Shown here piece after piece: positions 43,802 to 52,675 of a stretch of DNA of 64,000 bases. The position numbers and the translations under genes were made by a program. This stretch comes from PALSA-610 sp038239145 (lineage in GTDB: Bacteria > Actinomycetota > Acidimicrobiia > IMCC26256 > PALSA-610). Location of the stretch: NCBI GenBank assembly GCA_038239145.1, contig JBBSFB010000020.1, forward strand, positions 5,753 through 69,752, written 5' to 3'. The first letter of the stretch is position 1, and each line of letters opens with the position of its first letter. The notes under the pieces are model-generated. The model saw nothing but the letters and a program-made list of their open reading frames with translations. It searched no databases and was not told the DNA's origin.

Positions 43802-44626
43802 GTGAGCAGCTCGCCCGCGTTCCGTCCGGATCTGTACCGGGGAACTGCACAGTTCTACGATCGCTTCCGCCTGCCGTATCCAACGGCGCTCATCGACGAC
43901 TTATGTCGCCGAACAGCAGCGAGCGGTACGGGTCGGCTGCTCGACCTTGCGTGCGGGCCCGGCACGGTGACGCTCGCGATGACCGGCCACTTCGCCGAGA
44001 TCTGGGCCGTCGATCAAGAGCCGGAGGCGATCGCCTTCGCTACCGAAAAAGGGGCGGCCAACGGCGTCCGCAACGTGCGCTGGATCGTGGGCCGCGCCGA
44101 GGATGTGGATACCGACGAGGTCTTCGACGCCGTCACCATCGGGACTGCGTTCCACCGGCTGGACCGACGACGGGTGGCCGAGCTTGCGGCGCGCTGGTTG
44201 CGACCCGGTGGCCATCTTGTGTTGCTCTGGAGTGACACAGCGCTCAACGGCACCGAGCCTTGGCAACAGGTCTTCGCGGCGGTCATCGTCGACTGGATGG
44301 AGCGCACTGCGGCCGCCGACCGACTCCCGCCGGACCTCGCCGATCACCTCGCGCAGCATCCGCACGCCAAGGTGGTCGAGGACGCGGGCTTCGTCGACGT
44401 GCAGCGACACGAGTTCTCCCAGATCCACGACTGGAGCAGCGCGGCGTTGATCGGTCTCGTGTACTCCACCTCGCTGCTCCCCCGCTCCGTCCTCGGCGAC
44501 CGCGCCGGCGCGTTCGAGGCCGACCTGCAAGCGCGGCTCACCGCGCTCGACCCGGCCGGCATCTTCCGCGAGTACGCCACCTTCGCGTACGACCTCGCCT
44601 ACCGTCCGCCCGATTCCTCACCGTGA
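43802..44626 (+). CDS. Class I SAM-dependent methyltransferase
   Basis: A 274-residue protein. YDRFRLPYPTALIDDLCRRT leads to the SAM loop LLDLACGPGTVTLAM, AVDQEPEAI and later WLRPGGHLVLLWSD. This arrangement is typical of small-molecule methyltransferases related to UbiE-like families. GTG 43802 is the start. No neighbouring biosynthetic genes indicate the substrate; a second, broken methyltransferase lies 100 bp downstream on the other strand. Confidence 0.9.
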   Translation: MSSSPAFRPDLYRGTAQFYDRFRLPYPTALIDDLCRRTAASGTGRLLDLACGPGTVTLAMTGHFAEIWAVDQEPEAIAFATEKGAANGVRNVRWIVGRAEDVDTDEVFDAVTIGTAFHRLDRRRVAELAARWLRPGGHLVLLWSDTALNGTEPWQQVFAAVIVDWMERTAAADRLPPDLADHLAQHPHAKVVEDAGFVDVQRHEFSQIHDWSSAALIGLVYSTSLLPRSVLGDRAGAFEADLQARLTALDPAGIFREYATFAYDLAYRPPDSSP

Positions 44627-44724
44627 AAACATTCGAGCTTCATTCTCGGCTACCGCTCGATGCCCAGGGGAGGAAGTCCTTATCCCCAACCGATTGCCGC
44701 GGCCGCCTCGACCGCCGACCGGCA

Positions 44725-45403
44725 TCAGCCCGTCCGCACCGCAACGAAGACGATCTCCGTGCCGGGCCGGTCCGGCGCATCACGCACGTCGATGACCCGA
44801 AGTCCGGCGGTCCGGAGCAGTATCTCGATCTGATCGCGATCGCGGAACCGCAGCGTCGAGTCCGAGACCACGACCTCGTCCGATCTCTCGAAGTGGTACG
44901 TCCACCTGAACGTGACGAGCTGCTCGCTCGTGTGGGTCACCTCGACCCACGACTCGACGAAGCCCGCGCGCGGGAGCTCGACACGCGCATACGTCTCCTC
45001 GCGCGTCCACGATCGCCACGCCCGACGCTCCGGCTCGCGCACTTCAAACGCCAGATGCCCGCCTCGCCGCAACCCTTCGCGTACGCCACGCAGTGTCGCC
45101 GACATCTCTTCGTCGGTGACGAACACCTGGGCCACGTTGCCCGTCATCGTCGCTAGGTCGACGCGCAGAGGCGGCAGGATCGGCCGGATCGACGGCTACG
45201 ACTTCCAGTCCGCGCTCGGCGAGCAGACACGCCAGTGTCCCCGTGCCACACCCGATGTCGAGCACGGAACCCGCGCCGAGCTCGTCGACGAGCGCCACAT
45301 ACGCGGAGAGGTCGCGGCGATCGGAGTCGAGGTCGTCATAGATCTCGGCGAGACGCGGGTCCGCGAACATGGGATCGGGCACTGCCGGCACGCTATTTCC
45401 CAT
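44725..45403 (-). pseudogene. Class I methyltransferase with internal deletion and frameshift
   Basis: The first part (DPRLAEIYDDLDSDRRDLSA, then SVLDIGCGTGTLACLLAERG, VVAVDPA) is intact. The second, in another frame, resumes at PPLRVDLATMTGNVAQVFVT and runs through GVREGLRRGGHLAFEVREPE to the end. About 25 residues of motif II/III that should lie between are missing near 45160-45200 and the frame is broken there. The product could not be a normal enzyme. Confidence 0.8.
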
Positions 45404-45624
45404 CGGGTATTTCCTGGGGAGATCCGCAGGCGAGTTGGCATGATGGGTCGCGTGCTCATGGTGCTCGGCGGCCCACCTCGATGCGGGAAGCCGCTACCAC
45501 CGCGGGCCGTGCACCGCGCCCGAGCACGACGCTTGCTCCCACTGCGAACGCCGGGACGACACTCGACCCCGCACTCGCCCGGTGCCCGGGGAACACCCGA
45601 CGCGCAGGCACTACGGTTCGCGCC

Positions 45625-46833
45625 GTGACCGGCCACGGCGTGATCGACGGCAACCGCCGGGTCGCGGTCGCCGGCATCGGACAGACGGCGTTCGGTAAGG
45701 GACTGGGCCGGACGGAGCTCGATCTCGCATCCGAAGCCGTCGTCGCCGCGTGCGCCGACGCGGGCTTCCCCGTCGACGCGATCGACGGGGTGACGAGCTT
45801 CCACGTCGAACAGGTCGCCGAGATCGATCTCGCGCACGGCCTGGGCATCCCGACGCTTCGCTTCCTCGCGCGAACACCGTCGGGCGGGGGCGGGGCCGCG
45901 AGCACGACCGGGCTCGCGGCGATCGCCGTGGCCTCCGGACTCGCCGACGCGGTGATCGCGTTCCGAAGTCGGAACCGCAGCAAGGGGGCTTCGTACGGGT
46001 CCGGCACGAACCAGGGCGGGCGACCCTGGGCCAAGGCGGGCACGCGTGTGGGCGGTTACCGCCAATGGCATCATCCGTTCGGCGTCGCCGCGCCGGCGCA
46101 GGAGATGGCGCTCATCGCGCGCCGGCACATGCACGTCTACGGCACGCGCGCCGAGCAATTCGGTATGCAGGCCGTAGCTCAACGGTTCCACGCCAGCCGC
46201 AATCCCGCCGCGATCATGCAGAATGAGATCACACTCGACGACTGGGCCGCGTCCAGGATGATCGCCGACCCGATCCGTCTCTTCGACTGCTCGCTCGAGT
46301 GCGACGGTGCAGTCGCGGTGCTCGTCACGACGCTCGACCGGGCGCGCGGATTGCGCCGGCCGGCGGTCGAAGTGCTGGCGGCGGAGCAGGGCAGCGGACC
46401 AATCCACACCGAGCTCGCCGACTGGTTCTCGCTGACGTGCTCCTACGACGGACGCGACACAGCCGGGCGCGCCATCGGCAACCGACTGTTCGCGCGCGCG
46501 GATGTGGCTCCCGCTGACGTCGACGTCGCGATGGTGTTCGATCACTTCACGATGGCAGTGCCCCTCACGCTCGAGCAGTACGGGTTCTGCGGCGAGGGTG
46601 AGGGCGGCCCGTTCATCGAGTCGGGCGCGACACGCTGGCCCGACGGGGCGCTTCCCGTCAACACGCACGGCGGGTCCAACGGCGAAGCGTTCATCCACGG
46701 TGCGAACCACGTGCTCGAAGCAGTCCGGCAGCTGCGCGGCGATGCTGCGAACCAGGTTCCCGGAGCGGAAGTGGCGTTCGTGAACGGCTCCATCACCGAC
46801 CCGGCCGGCGCGATATTGCTGGGCCGGCCATGA
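45625..46833 (+). CDS. Thiolase-like protein (lipid-transfer/Ltp2 type)
   Basis: A 402-residue thiolase-fold protein. The start RRVAVAGIGQTAFGKGLGRT and ASGLADAVIAFRSRNRSKGA are typical of the SCP-x thiolase/Ltp group. LPVNTHGGSNGEAFIHGANH is the C-terminal His-Gly loop. The usual catalytic Cys is not evident, as in Ltp2-type retro-aldolases that remove propionyl-CoA from steroid side chains. It overlaps the next gene, a DUF35 protein, in ATGA; Ltp2 enzymes need exactly such a partner. GTG 45625 is the start. Confidence 0.88.
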   Translation: MTGHGVIDGNRRVAVAGIGQTAFGKGLGRTELDLASEAVVAACADAGFPVDAIDGVTSFHVEQVAEIDLAHGLGIPTLRFLARTPSGGGGAASTTGLAAIAVASGLADAVIAFRSRNRSKGASYGSGTNQGGRPWAKAGTRVGGYRQWHHPFGVAAPAQEMALIARRHMHVYGTRAEQFGMQAVAQRFHASRNPAAIMQNEITLDDWAASRMIADPIRLFDCSLECDGAVAVLVTTLDRARGLRRPAVEVLAAEQGSGPIHTELADWFSLTCSYDGRDTAGRAIGNRLFARADVAPADVDVAMVFDHFTMAVPLTLEQYGFCGEGEGGPFIESGATRWPDGALPVNTHGGSNGEAFIHGANHVLEAVRQLRGDAANQVPGAEVAFVNGSITDPAGAILLGRP

Positions 46834-47249
46834 CCATCGAAGGCGCGGCGCTCCCGCATCCCGATCCGGGTCCGCTCGAGGCACCGTTCTGGGACGCATG
46901 CCGCGCGCACGAGCTCCGCATCCAGCGCTGCGCCGACTGCGGAACGCTCCGCCACCATCCCCGGCCTCGGTGTCCGCGCTGTCGGAGCACGGCCTACGCC
47001 TGGGCGCCGGTGCGCGGTACCGGGACCGTGCACGCCTGGACGATCTGCCACCCACCGGTACTCCCCGGCTACGCCGATCGTGCGCCGTACAACGCGGTCG
47101 TCGTCCGCCTCGACGAAGGCGTGTTCCTCGTGAGCAATCTCGTCGAGTGCGACGACGAATCGATCGAGATCGACATGCCCGTCGAGGTCGTGTTCGTCGA
47201 CGTCGATGCCGACCTGACCCTCCCCCAGTTCCGTCCCGCCGCGAGGTGA
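46830..47249 (+). CDS. DUF35 zinc-ribbon/OB-fold protein, partner of the thiolase-like protein
   Basis: A 139-residue protein. LEAPFWDACRAHELRIQRCA and the zinc ribbon CADCGTLRHHPRPRCPRCRS (Cys-x2-Cys ... Cys-x2-Cys) come first. An OB fold (GTGTVHAWTICHPPVLPGYA, YNAVVVRLDEGVFLVSNLVE) follows. DUF35 domains bind acyl-CoA and dock on thiolase-fold partners. Coupling by ATGA to the preceding gene supports a joint complex acting on acyl-CoA. Confidence 0.92.
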   Translation: MTIEGAALPHPDPGPLEAPFWDACRAHELRIQRCADCGTLRHHPRPRCPRCRSTAYAWAPVRGTGTVHAWTICHPPVLPGYADRAPYNAVVVRLDEGVFLVSNLVECDDESIEIDMPVEVVFVDVDADLTLPQFRPAAR

Positions 47250-47261
47250 GTGCGAGGCGCG

Positions 47262-47672
47262 TCACCTCCCACGCCGAGCATCCTTCGCACGTTCTGTGGC
47301 CGGTGATCCCGAAGTAGGAGTGACGCCTCCAAGATCGAGCTCCACCACCGCCGCGTCCCGATCGCCGACGTGCCGACCGACGACGATCCGGTACGGCCCC
47401 GCGGGAGCCCGCCATTCGTGGCGCTCGGCATCGCGGGTGGCAAGACGCGCGAAGGGATCGCGCAGCTCGAACGCTTCGTCAGCCCCGGCCGCAATCTCGA
47501 TCCGCGTGAACGCCACGAGCCGCGCCGGCGCGCCGCCGTGGAATGCTTCGGCGTACACCTGGACCACGTCGGCGCCGTCGCGGAGTCCGGTGTTCCGGAC
47601 CGCGCCGCGCACGACGATGTCTTCGTCGGCAATCGAAACGCCCACGTCGGTGAGGACGAAGGTCGTGTCCAT
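47262..47672 (-). CDS. Free-standing fibronectin III-like domain, related to the GH3 C-terminus
   Basis: A 136-residue protein. VLTDVGVSIADEDIVVRGAV, RNTGLRDGADVVQVYAE and the end PAGPYRIVVGRHVGD match the Fn3-like domain that closes GH3 beta-glucosidases. No catalytic GH3 domain precedes it. ATG 47672 has its own ribosome site (AAGGG), so this may be a real small gene rather than the tail of a lost enzyme. Confidence 0.7.
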   Translation of the reverse strand: MDTTFVLTDVGVSIADEDIVVRGAVRNTGLRDGADVVQVYAEAFHGGAPARLVAFTRIEIAAGADEAFELRDPFARLATRDAERHEWRAPAGPYRIVVGRHVGDRDAAVVELDLGGVTPTSGSPATERAKDARRGR

Positions 47673-48152
47673 TCGATTCCCTTTGTTGTGGGCGCCTCAA
47701 CGGGCCTAGATGCGCTCTTGCTTCGCCGCGCTACCAGGGTCCGGAGCAACGCGCCCGGAGAGTGTCGTCGCTACGACAGAGTCCGACGCGGTACGGGCGG
47801 TACCCCACCTCGAGGCGAACGTACCCCGGCAGATCTCGCGCGCCCCCGTCTCACAGACGCCTGCACTCGACACCGATACGCTGCTCGCACACACAGTCCG
47901 CGCGAGAACGCTCACGACCGGCCGGGGTCAACGGCCGTAGTTGCGAACGCGTCGCAAGTTGCCCGCATGCAACATCGGGTCGCCCATCACCTTGGCCGGG
48001 GAGTGCCGGTCAGGCGATGCACCAGCCGCCGGAGCTTCGTCGACGATCAACAACTCACGAGATCCTCCGCGGGCCACGAACGACGTTGGGGCCACCGTGG
48101 TCCAAGGACCATCGGATGGCGCTCGCGACGACGATCACGGCAGGCTGACCGC
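47673..48152. other. Intergenic stretch of 480 bp
   Basis: Both flanking genes read away from it, so it should carry two promoters. Frames within it are short and their translations have no recognisable domain. No GH3 catalytic-domain residues were seen upstream of the Fn3-like gene. Confidence 0.45.
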
Positions 48153-49082
48153 ATGCATCGTCCCGTCTCGATCCTAGTTGCGGGTCTGGTGGTACTTGGT
48201 CTCGTGGGTTGCTCGAGCGGGTCGTCGTCGGACACCGTGGCACCCACGACGTCGACGACAGCCTCGCCATCGACAACATCATCGACAACATCATCGACAA
48301 CACCCACGACGAGGCCGACGACGAAGCCGACCACAAAGCCGACGACGAGCATCGCGTCGACTCTGAAACCAGGTGACGTCTATGTCGCGCTCGGAAGTTC
48401 GATCGCGTCGGGCTTCGGGATTCCAGTGCAGTCAGCGTGCGGTCGGTCGAGCCGCGACTACCCGAAGCTGGTCGCGGCGAAGTACCGCCTGAAGCTCACC
48501 GACGTCACGTGTGGCGCGGCGGTCATACCGAACGTGCTGGACACCCCGCAGGGTGACAACCCTCCGCAGATCCGTGCGGTCACGAAGGACGCGAAGCTCA
48601 TCACGGTCTCCGTCGGCGGGAACGACATCATCTACAACGGAACCGCGATCGCCTGCGGCGACCCGGCGAACGTGTGCACGGCCCCGAAGACTCTCGACGC
48701 TGATCTCGCCGCCCTTCCTTCGAAGCTCGAGAACATGCTCAGCGCGCTGAAGGCGAACGCACCTGCGGCGACGATCGTGTTCGTGACCTACCCCCGCGAG
48801 ATCCCGACCGGCAACTGTCCGGCGATGTCGCTCACCGACGCCGAGGCCGCGATCCTGCGCGGCATAGGCGAAAAGCTCGAGGCGACTTTCGTCGACACCC
48901 TCGAAAACTCTGGCGTGGTCTTCGTGGATCCGTACGTCGCCCCGGGTGATCACACCGGCTGCGCGTCCGAGTCGCAGCGCTGGGTGGCGGGACATGTCGC
49001 CCCGGGTGGTTTCCCGTATCACCCGACCGCCCTCGGTCATCAGGTCATGGCCGACATGATCTTCACCGCGCTCTTCGGCTAG
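48153..49082 (+). CDS. Lipoprotein SGNH/GDSL hydrolase
   Basis: A 309-residue protein. A lipoprotein signal (ILVAGLVVLGLVGCSSGSSS, Cys about residue 20) is followed by a 45-residue Thr/Ser/Pro stalk with near-repeat codons. The hydrolase has YVALGSSIASGFG (nucleophile Ser, block I), VSVGGNDIIYNG (block III Asn) and YHPTALGHQVMAD (block V His). It probably deacylates a cell-envelope polymer or lipid outside the membrane. It overlaps the VOC gene by four bases tail-to-tail. Confidence 0.92.
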   Translation: MHRPVSILVAGLVVLGLVGCSSGSSSDTVAPTTSTTASPSTTSSTTSSTTPTTRPTTKPTTKPTTSIASTLKPGDVYVALGSSIASGFGIPVQSACGRSSRDYPKLVAAKYRLKLTDVTCGAAVIPNVLDTPQGDNPPQIRAVTKDAKLITVSVGGNDIIYNGTAIACGDPANVCTAPKTLDADLAALPSKLENMLSALKANAPAATIVFVTYPREIPTGNCPAMSLTDAEAAILRGIGEKLEATFVDTLENSGVVFVDPYVAPGDHTGCASESQRWVAGHVAPGGFPYHPTALGHQVMADMIFTALFG

Positions 49083-49603
49083 CTGTTCAAGGGTCGCTGC
49101 GTGCCCGGCACCTGTGCGTTGCGATACGCCACGAAGACCTCGCGGGGCCAGTACCGCACGACCGGCACGGCGTCGGCATCTACCAGTTCGCCCCGTACTC
49201 GGTCGTACTCGTAGCAATTGAGCTCGTACTGGTTGCCCCACGGGTCGACGAGATCGAACGCCCAGCAGAGGTCGAAGTCGACGAGATCGGTCAGTACGAG
49301 TAGCTCGCCGCGAGGATTGTCGATCCCGCACGGCAGCGACCGGGCGAACGACATGAAACTCTCGGCGTCGACACTGAAGGCGACGCCGGTCTGCTGGGCG
49401 ACCATCGGGTGGCCCTCGCTGACCTCGAACAGCGCCAACGTCGTCCGACCGCCATCGGCCGAGATCTGGAGCGGGCCACCGTCGAATCCGGTCGCCCAGA
49501 ATTTATACGCGTCGACTGGTTCGAACCCGAGATGCTCCGCGTACCACCGAGCGGCCTCAGCGCGATTCGGCACGCGGATGTGCACGTGGTCGAGCCGTCC
49601 CAT
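49079..49603 (-). CDS. VOC (glyoxalase/dioxygenase) family protein
   Basis: A 174-residue protein. It begins MGRLDHVHIRVPNRAEAARW and continues with YAEHLGFEPVDAYKFWATGF; the metal-site residues could be His8 and the late Glu in NQYELNCYEYDR. One VOC unit is complete and a C-terminal tail carries VVRYWPREVF. Family roles include glyoxalase, extradiol dioxygenase and resistance proteins; which applies here is unclear. ATG 49603 is the natural start. Confidence 0.85.
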   Translation of the reverse strand: MGRLDHVHIRVPNRAEAARWYAEHLGFEPVDAYKFWATGFDGGPLQISADGGRTTLALFEVSEGHPMVAQQTGVAFSVDAESFMSFARSLPCGIDNPRGELLVLTDLVDFDLCWAFDLVDPWGNQYELNCYEYDRVRGELVDADAVPVVRYWPREVFVAYRNAQVPGTQRPLNS

Positions 49604-49927
49604 TCGAAACGTTGGTCGCTCTCCCGGCACGGCAACAGTGTAGGAATCGAGCCGGGCGGTCGCTAGCGGTCGGCGCCGACGAAGGACGGGCGTGCACCCT
49701 CGCAGGGACGTTCTTGGACTCGACCGGTCAATGCTTCGCAAGAGGAACCGCTGCCCGGACAAGTGCTCGCCCTTCGGTCGTCGAGCCGCGTGGGACCATC
49801 GCGTCGATCGCGGCCGGCACCATCGGCGCGCGATCGGTGGCGTTCTCCCCGTGCAACACGCGCCGCGACCATCCGGATCTCCCTTCGGTTACCTCAGCGA
49901 GGCGACGGGCTCTGTTGCTCCGCAATC
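49604..49927. other. Intergenic stretch of 324 bp
   Basis: It lies upstream of the VOC gene and downstream of the phosphoesterase gene, both reading left. It should contain the VOC promoter and a terminator for the phosphoesterase-side transcript is not expected here. No gene or clear hairpin was found. Confidence 0.4.
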
Positions 49928-51226
49928 TCATGCCAGTGCGACGCTCGGATGCGCGCACTGCGTGTTCGGCGGCGGCACGTAGGCGGGGAGTTCAAACGCG
50001 GGGCGGCGGGTGCCGAAGTCGAGCGCGTCGGCGAGGTTCTTCGCGTTCGCGTCGCGTGCGGTCATCGGCTCGAGTCCCCAGCGCCACTCGATCATCTTGA
50101 GAATCGAGCAGTGTTCGTACGGTCCGGCACTCTCTATCTTTTTCGGCGCGTACGGTCCGATTGCGATGCAGGGCACGCGGAACCCCAGTCGTTTGTAGTC
50201 GGGATGCGGTCCCGGGTTGGGATTGACGTTGTCGTCGATCGCCACTGGCGGGACGACGTGGTCGTAGAACGCGCCGTTCTCGTCGAAGTTGACGACACCC
50301 ACCATCTGATCCCACTGCGGGCTGGTGCGCAGCGCGTTGTAGACCTGCGCCAAATACCCCTCGCCGACTTCGATATTGCCGTGCGGGTGATAGTCGTTCG
50401 AGGTGCCGAGGAACTCGGCCAGCGTCGTGTAGTCGGGTTCGACGAACGTGACGTTCGGCAGCGTGCCGGTCTTGGCGTCGGCGAAGAACTTGGAGATCGG
50501 GTAGGTGATGTCGTCGTAGCGACCCGACTGGAAGAGCTTCGTCATCGGCTCACCCCAGTTGTAGTAACCGGTCGTCAGTCCGGCCTCACGTACACGGTCG
50601 AAGATCGCGAGGTCGATCTTGGACGGTCGGTCCGCGAGCGTGCTCGGGAACGAACCGCCGGTCTCGTCGACATCGGTCTTCGCGCAGAGCATGTAGAACC
50701 GGTTGGGCCACGTCGCCGACATCAACGAGCAGTGGTAGCTGTCGAACAGCGTGTAGTTCGTAGCGAGCGCACCGAGGATCGGGACCTGCGCCTCCTCGTA
50801 GTACCCGATCGGGAAATGGTCGCCGGTGATCTGCGTCGAGAGCCAGCCGTCGCATTTGCCGCCGTTGTACTGCTTCACCATCGACGCCCAGTCGTGCGAC
50901 GGATCCTTGTCGCCACAGGCCTGGGTGTTGCTGCCGAGCGCGACCGTCGGGACGAGATTGCCGTGGAGATCGGGGTACATGAGGCCGGCCTGCTTGCCGT
51001 TGACACCGGGTACCCAGCCGATGAGGTGGTCGAACGACCGGTTCTCGAGCATGAGGATGACGACGGTGTCGAACGGCGCCGACTTCGGGTCCGGCAGGCT
51101 CGATGTCGTCGATCCGGTCGGCTTGCCCTTGGTGTCGTCCGACGACGAGCTACATCCACCCAGCGCCAACAAGGCTGCGCCGGCGGCACCCGCCGCGAGA
51201 AACGACCGCCGCGTGAGATCTGTCAT
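49928..51226 (-). CDS. Tat-exported phosphoesterase (acid phosphatase/phospholipase C family)
   Basis: A 432-residue protein. The signal is TDLTRRSFLAAGAAGAALLA with a twin arginine and a lipobox LGGC, giving a lipoprotein. The phosphoesterase core begins VVILMLENRSFDHLIGWVPG, the Glu-Asn metal/nucleophile region of PLC/AcpA enzymes. HCSLMSATWPNRFYML and VVNFDENGAFYDHVVPP carry other metal ligands. It should hydrolyse phosphate esters or phospholipids outside the cell. ATG 51226 gives the proper signal. Confidence 0.93.
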   Translation of the reverse strand: MTDLTRRSFLAAGAAGAALLALGGCSSSSDDTKGKPTGSTTSSLPDPKSAPFDTVVILMLENRSFDHLIGWVPGVNGKQAGLMYPDLHGNLVPTVALGSNTQACGDKDPSHDWASMVKQYNGGKCDGWLSTQITGDHFPIGYYEEAQVPILGALATNYTLFDSYHCSLMSATWPNRFYMLCAKTDVDETGGSFPSTLADRPSKIDLAIFDRVREAGLTTGYYNWGEPMTKLFQSGRYDDITYPISKFFADAKTGTLPNVTFVEPDYTTLAEFLGTSNDYHPHGNIEVGEGYLAQVYNALRTSPQWDQMVGVVNFDENGAFYDHVVPPVAIDDNVNPNPGPHPDYKRLGFRVPCIAIGPYAPKKIESAGPYEHCSILKMIEWRWGLEPMTARDANAKNLADALDFGTRRPAFELPAYVPPPNTQCAHPSVALA

Positions 51227-51330
51227 GCCCGTCCCGCCTTCTGCGCCGCCGACGTTTCGCCCACGGACTCCCAACCGATCGGTAACCATACTTTCGTCGG
51301 CGGGACCAACTGAGGTACCGCGCTTGAACG

Positions 51331-51603
51331 TCACACCGTCCCCGTTGGCAGCGAGCTGATCTGCAAAGGGTGCAAGCAGGTCGAACGACGGCCTTGCGAA
51401 ACTCGGTTCTCCCGCCGCACAGCGTCCCAGTCGATGCTCACGATCGGCGTCTCGACCGGCCTCAAGCTCGCGGCGCCGCGTACGCTCGCAGTAAACGAGA
51501 AACGCACCCCATCGCCCGTTGCGAGGAGATAGCCGTTACCCGTGGCGACGATACCGACGATTGCGCGACATCCGCCGCGGCCAAGAGGTAGCCCGGCGGG
51601 CAT
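51331..51603 (-). pseudogene. Fragment of a GYWLVARDGG-repeat protein
   Basis: The frame reads AIVGIVATGNGYLLATGDGV, RFSFTASVRGAASLRPVETP and IVSI, one repeat unit of the same type as the genes at 2.2 and 17.9 kb. It has no signal peptide, no further complete repeat, and the preceding and following residues do not belong to the family. It is an isolated relic. Confidence 0.65.
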
Positions 51604-51800
51604 CGTGTTTCATATTTCCGAGCGCCACGGCGACGGTTGCCGTGCGCACACACGTGCGGGTCGACATCACCGGCGTGCGCGAGCTCCACACTGAGCTGAT
51701 CGCGAAGCGTTACAAGAACAACCGTCCGGGCCTCGAGCAACTGGAATGGCGTGGGATCGAGTCGACGGTGATCGATCCGGTGAACAACCGGAGATGCGGG
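51604..51800 (+). pseudogene. Glyoxalase-like protein remnant
   Basis: The residues VRVDITGVRELHTELIAKRY, KNNRPGLEQLEWRGIESTVI and DPVNN match the C-terminal half of bleomycin-resistance/glyoxalase proteins, where DPFGN-R-L-x-F follows. The N-terminal half and the final strand are missing and no start codon fits. It is a decayed fragment next to the repeat-protein relic. Confidence 0.65.
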
Positions 51801-51817
51801 CGGCGCGATCCATCTCG

Positions 51818-52585
51818 TCAATGACGCCGCGCCTTCACCATCGAGGCGGGTCCACCTTCGGCGAGTTGTCGGAGTGCCCGCTCTACTTCTTGGGCGAGGA
51901 TCAGGCTCGTCGTCTCTCGCGCGATCGGCCGCAATGCGCCGACGGCCGTCGCGACCTCGGCCGATGTCGCGTTGCCGGCAAAGCCCGCGCCGACGCGCTC
52001 GACGAGGAGCTTGACCGCGTCGTCGACGACCTTGGCCAGACGCCGGCGCAGGAGGTCACGCAACTGCGCGGAGAGTTCCACTTCGATGCCCGCGTCATGC
52101 AGTTGCAGCGCGAGGTCGAGGAGCGCGGGACTCGGCACGAGCCACGTTCCGGCGTCGGCCGTGTGCACATAGCCCGAGTCCAGCAGCTCGGCGAGCACTC
52201 CCGGTCGACGACCCTTTGTCATGGCCGTGAGCTCCTCACGATCGACCACACGCGGTCGATCGTCCGACCAGGGTGCGGTGAGCGTCGCGTCGATGCCCAG
52301 CCACTCGGCGACCGTGCTCGACGGACGATCGGTCTTCAGCAAATCGCGAATGGCGACCAGGGTCAGGCCGCGATCGCGGAGCTCCGCGATCAGGTGCAGC
52401 CGCTCGAGATGCTCCGGGCCATAGACCGCGTCCCGGCCTTGCTTCGCGGGCTTCGGGAGGAGGCCTTCGGACTGGTACCAGCGGATCGTCCGGACCGGAA
52501 GCGCACTCCGCGCGACCAACTCCGCCAGCGAGAAACTGGTCTCGACAGACGGAGACAGCGGCTGCTCGGCCTCGTCGGTCGCCAT
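51818..52585 (-). CDS. MerR-family transcriptional regulator
   Basis: A 255-residue protein. The N-terminal winged helix reads SLAELVARSALPVRTIRWYQ, SEGLLPKPAKQGRDAVYGPE and LHLIAELRDRGLTLVAIRDL. The long C-terminal half is a helical ligand or dimer domain. It has no cysteine cluster for metals, so it probably senses an organic ligand. It is divergent from an AurF-like diiron gene across a 90-bp gap with repeated motifs and is the probable regulator of that gene. Confidence 0.92.
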   Translation of the reverse strand: MATDEAEQPLSPSVETSFSLAELVARSALPVRTIRWYQSEGLLPKPAKQGRDAVYGPEHLERLHLIAELRDRGLTLVAIRDLLKTDRPSSTVAEWLGIDATLTAPWSDDRPRVVDREELTAMTKGRRPGVLAELLDSGYVHTADAGTWLVPSPALLDLALQLHDAGIEVELSAQLRDLLRRRLAKVVDDAVKLLVERVGAGFAGNATSAEVATAVGALRPIARETTSLILAQEVERALRQLAEGGPASMVKARRH

Positions 52586-52675
52586 ACAAGGCAGTCAACC
52601 ACACGGAACCAACGTTTACAGTAACAGCTGTCAGAATACCTTGACAGTGCGGACTGCAAGTGTTTCCATGACCGT
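52586..52675. promoter_or_regulatory. Shared control region of the MerR and diiron-oxygenase genes
   Basis: The gap is A/T-rich for this genome and holds two related elements, TTTACAGTAACAGCTGTCAG and CTTGACAGTG. These give a direct repeat TT(T/G)ACAGT and a short CAGCTG palindrome. TTGACA or TTTACA can act as rightward -35 elements. A MerR-type site is expected here; the exact operator is inference. Confidence 0.45.

Noticed and set aside
48240..48340. Short tandem repeats with ACGACAAC-like units
   Set aside because: They encode the Thr/Ser/Pro stalk of the lipoprotein hydrolase through repeated ACG/TCG/ACC codons, not a separate DNA element.
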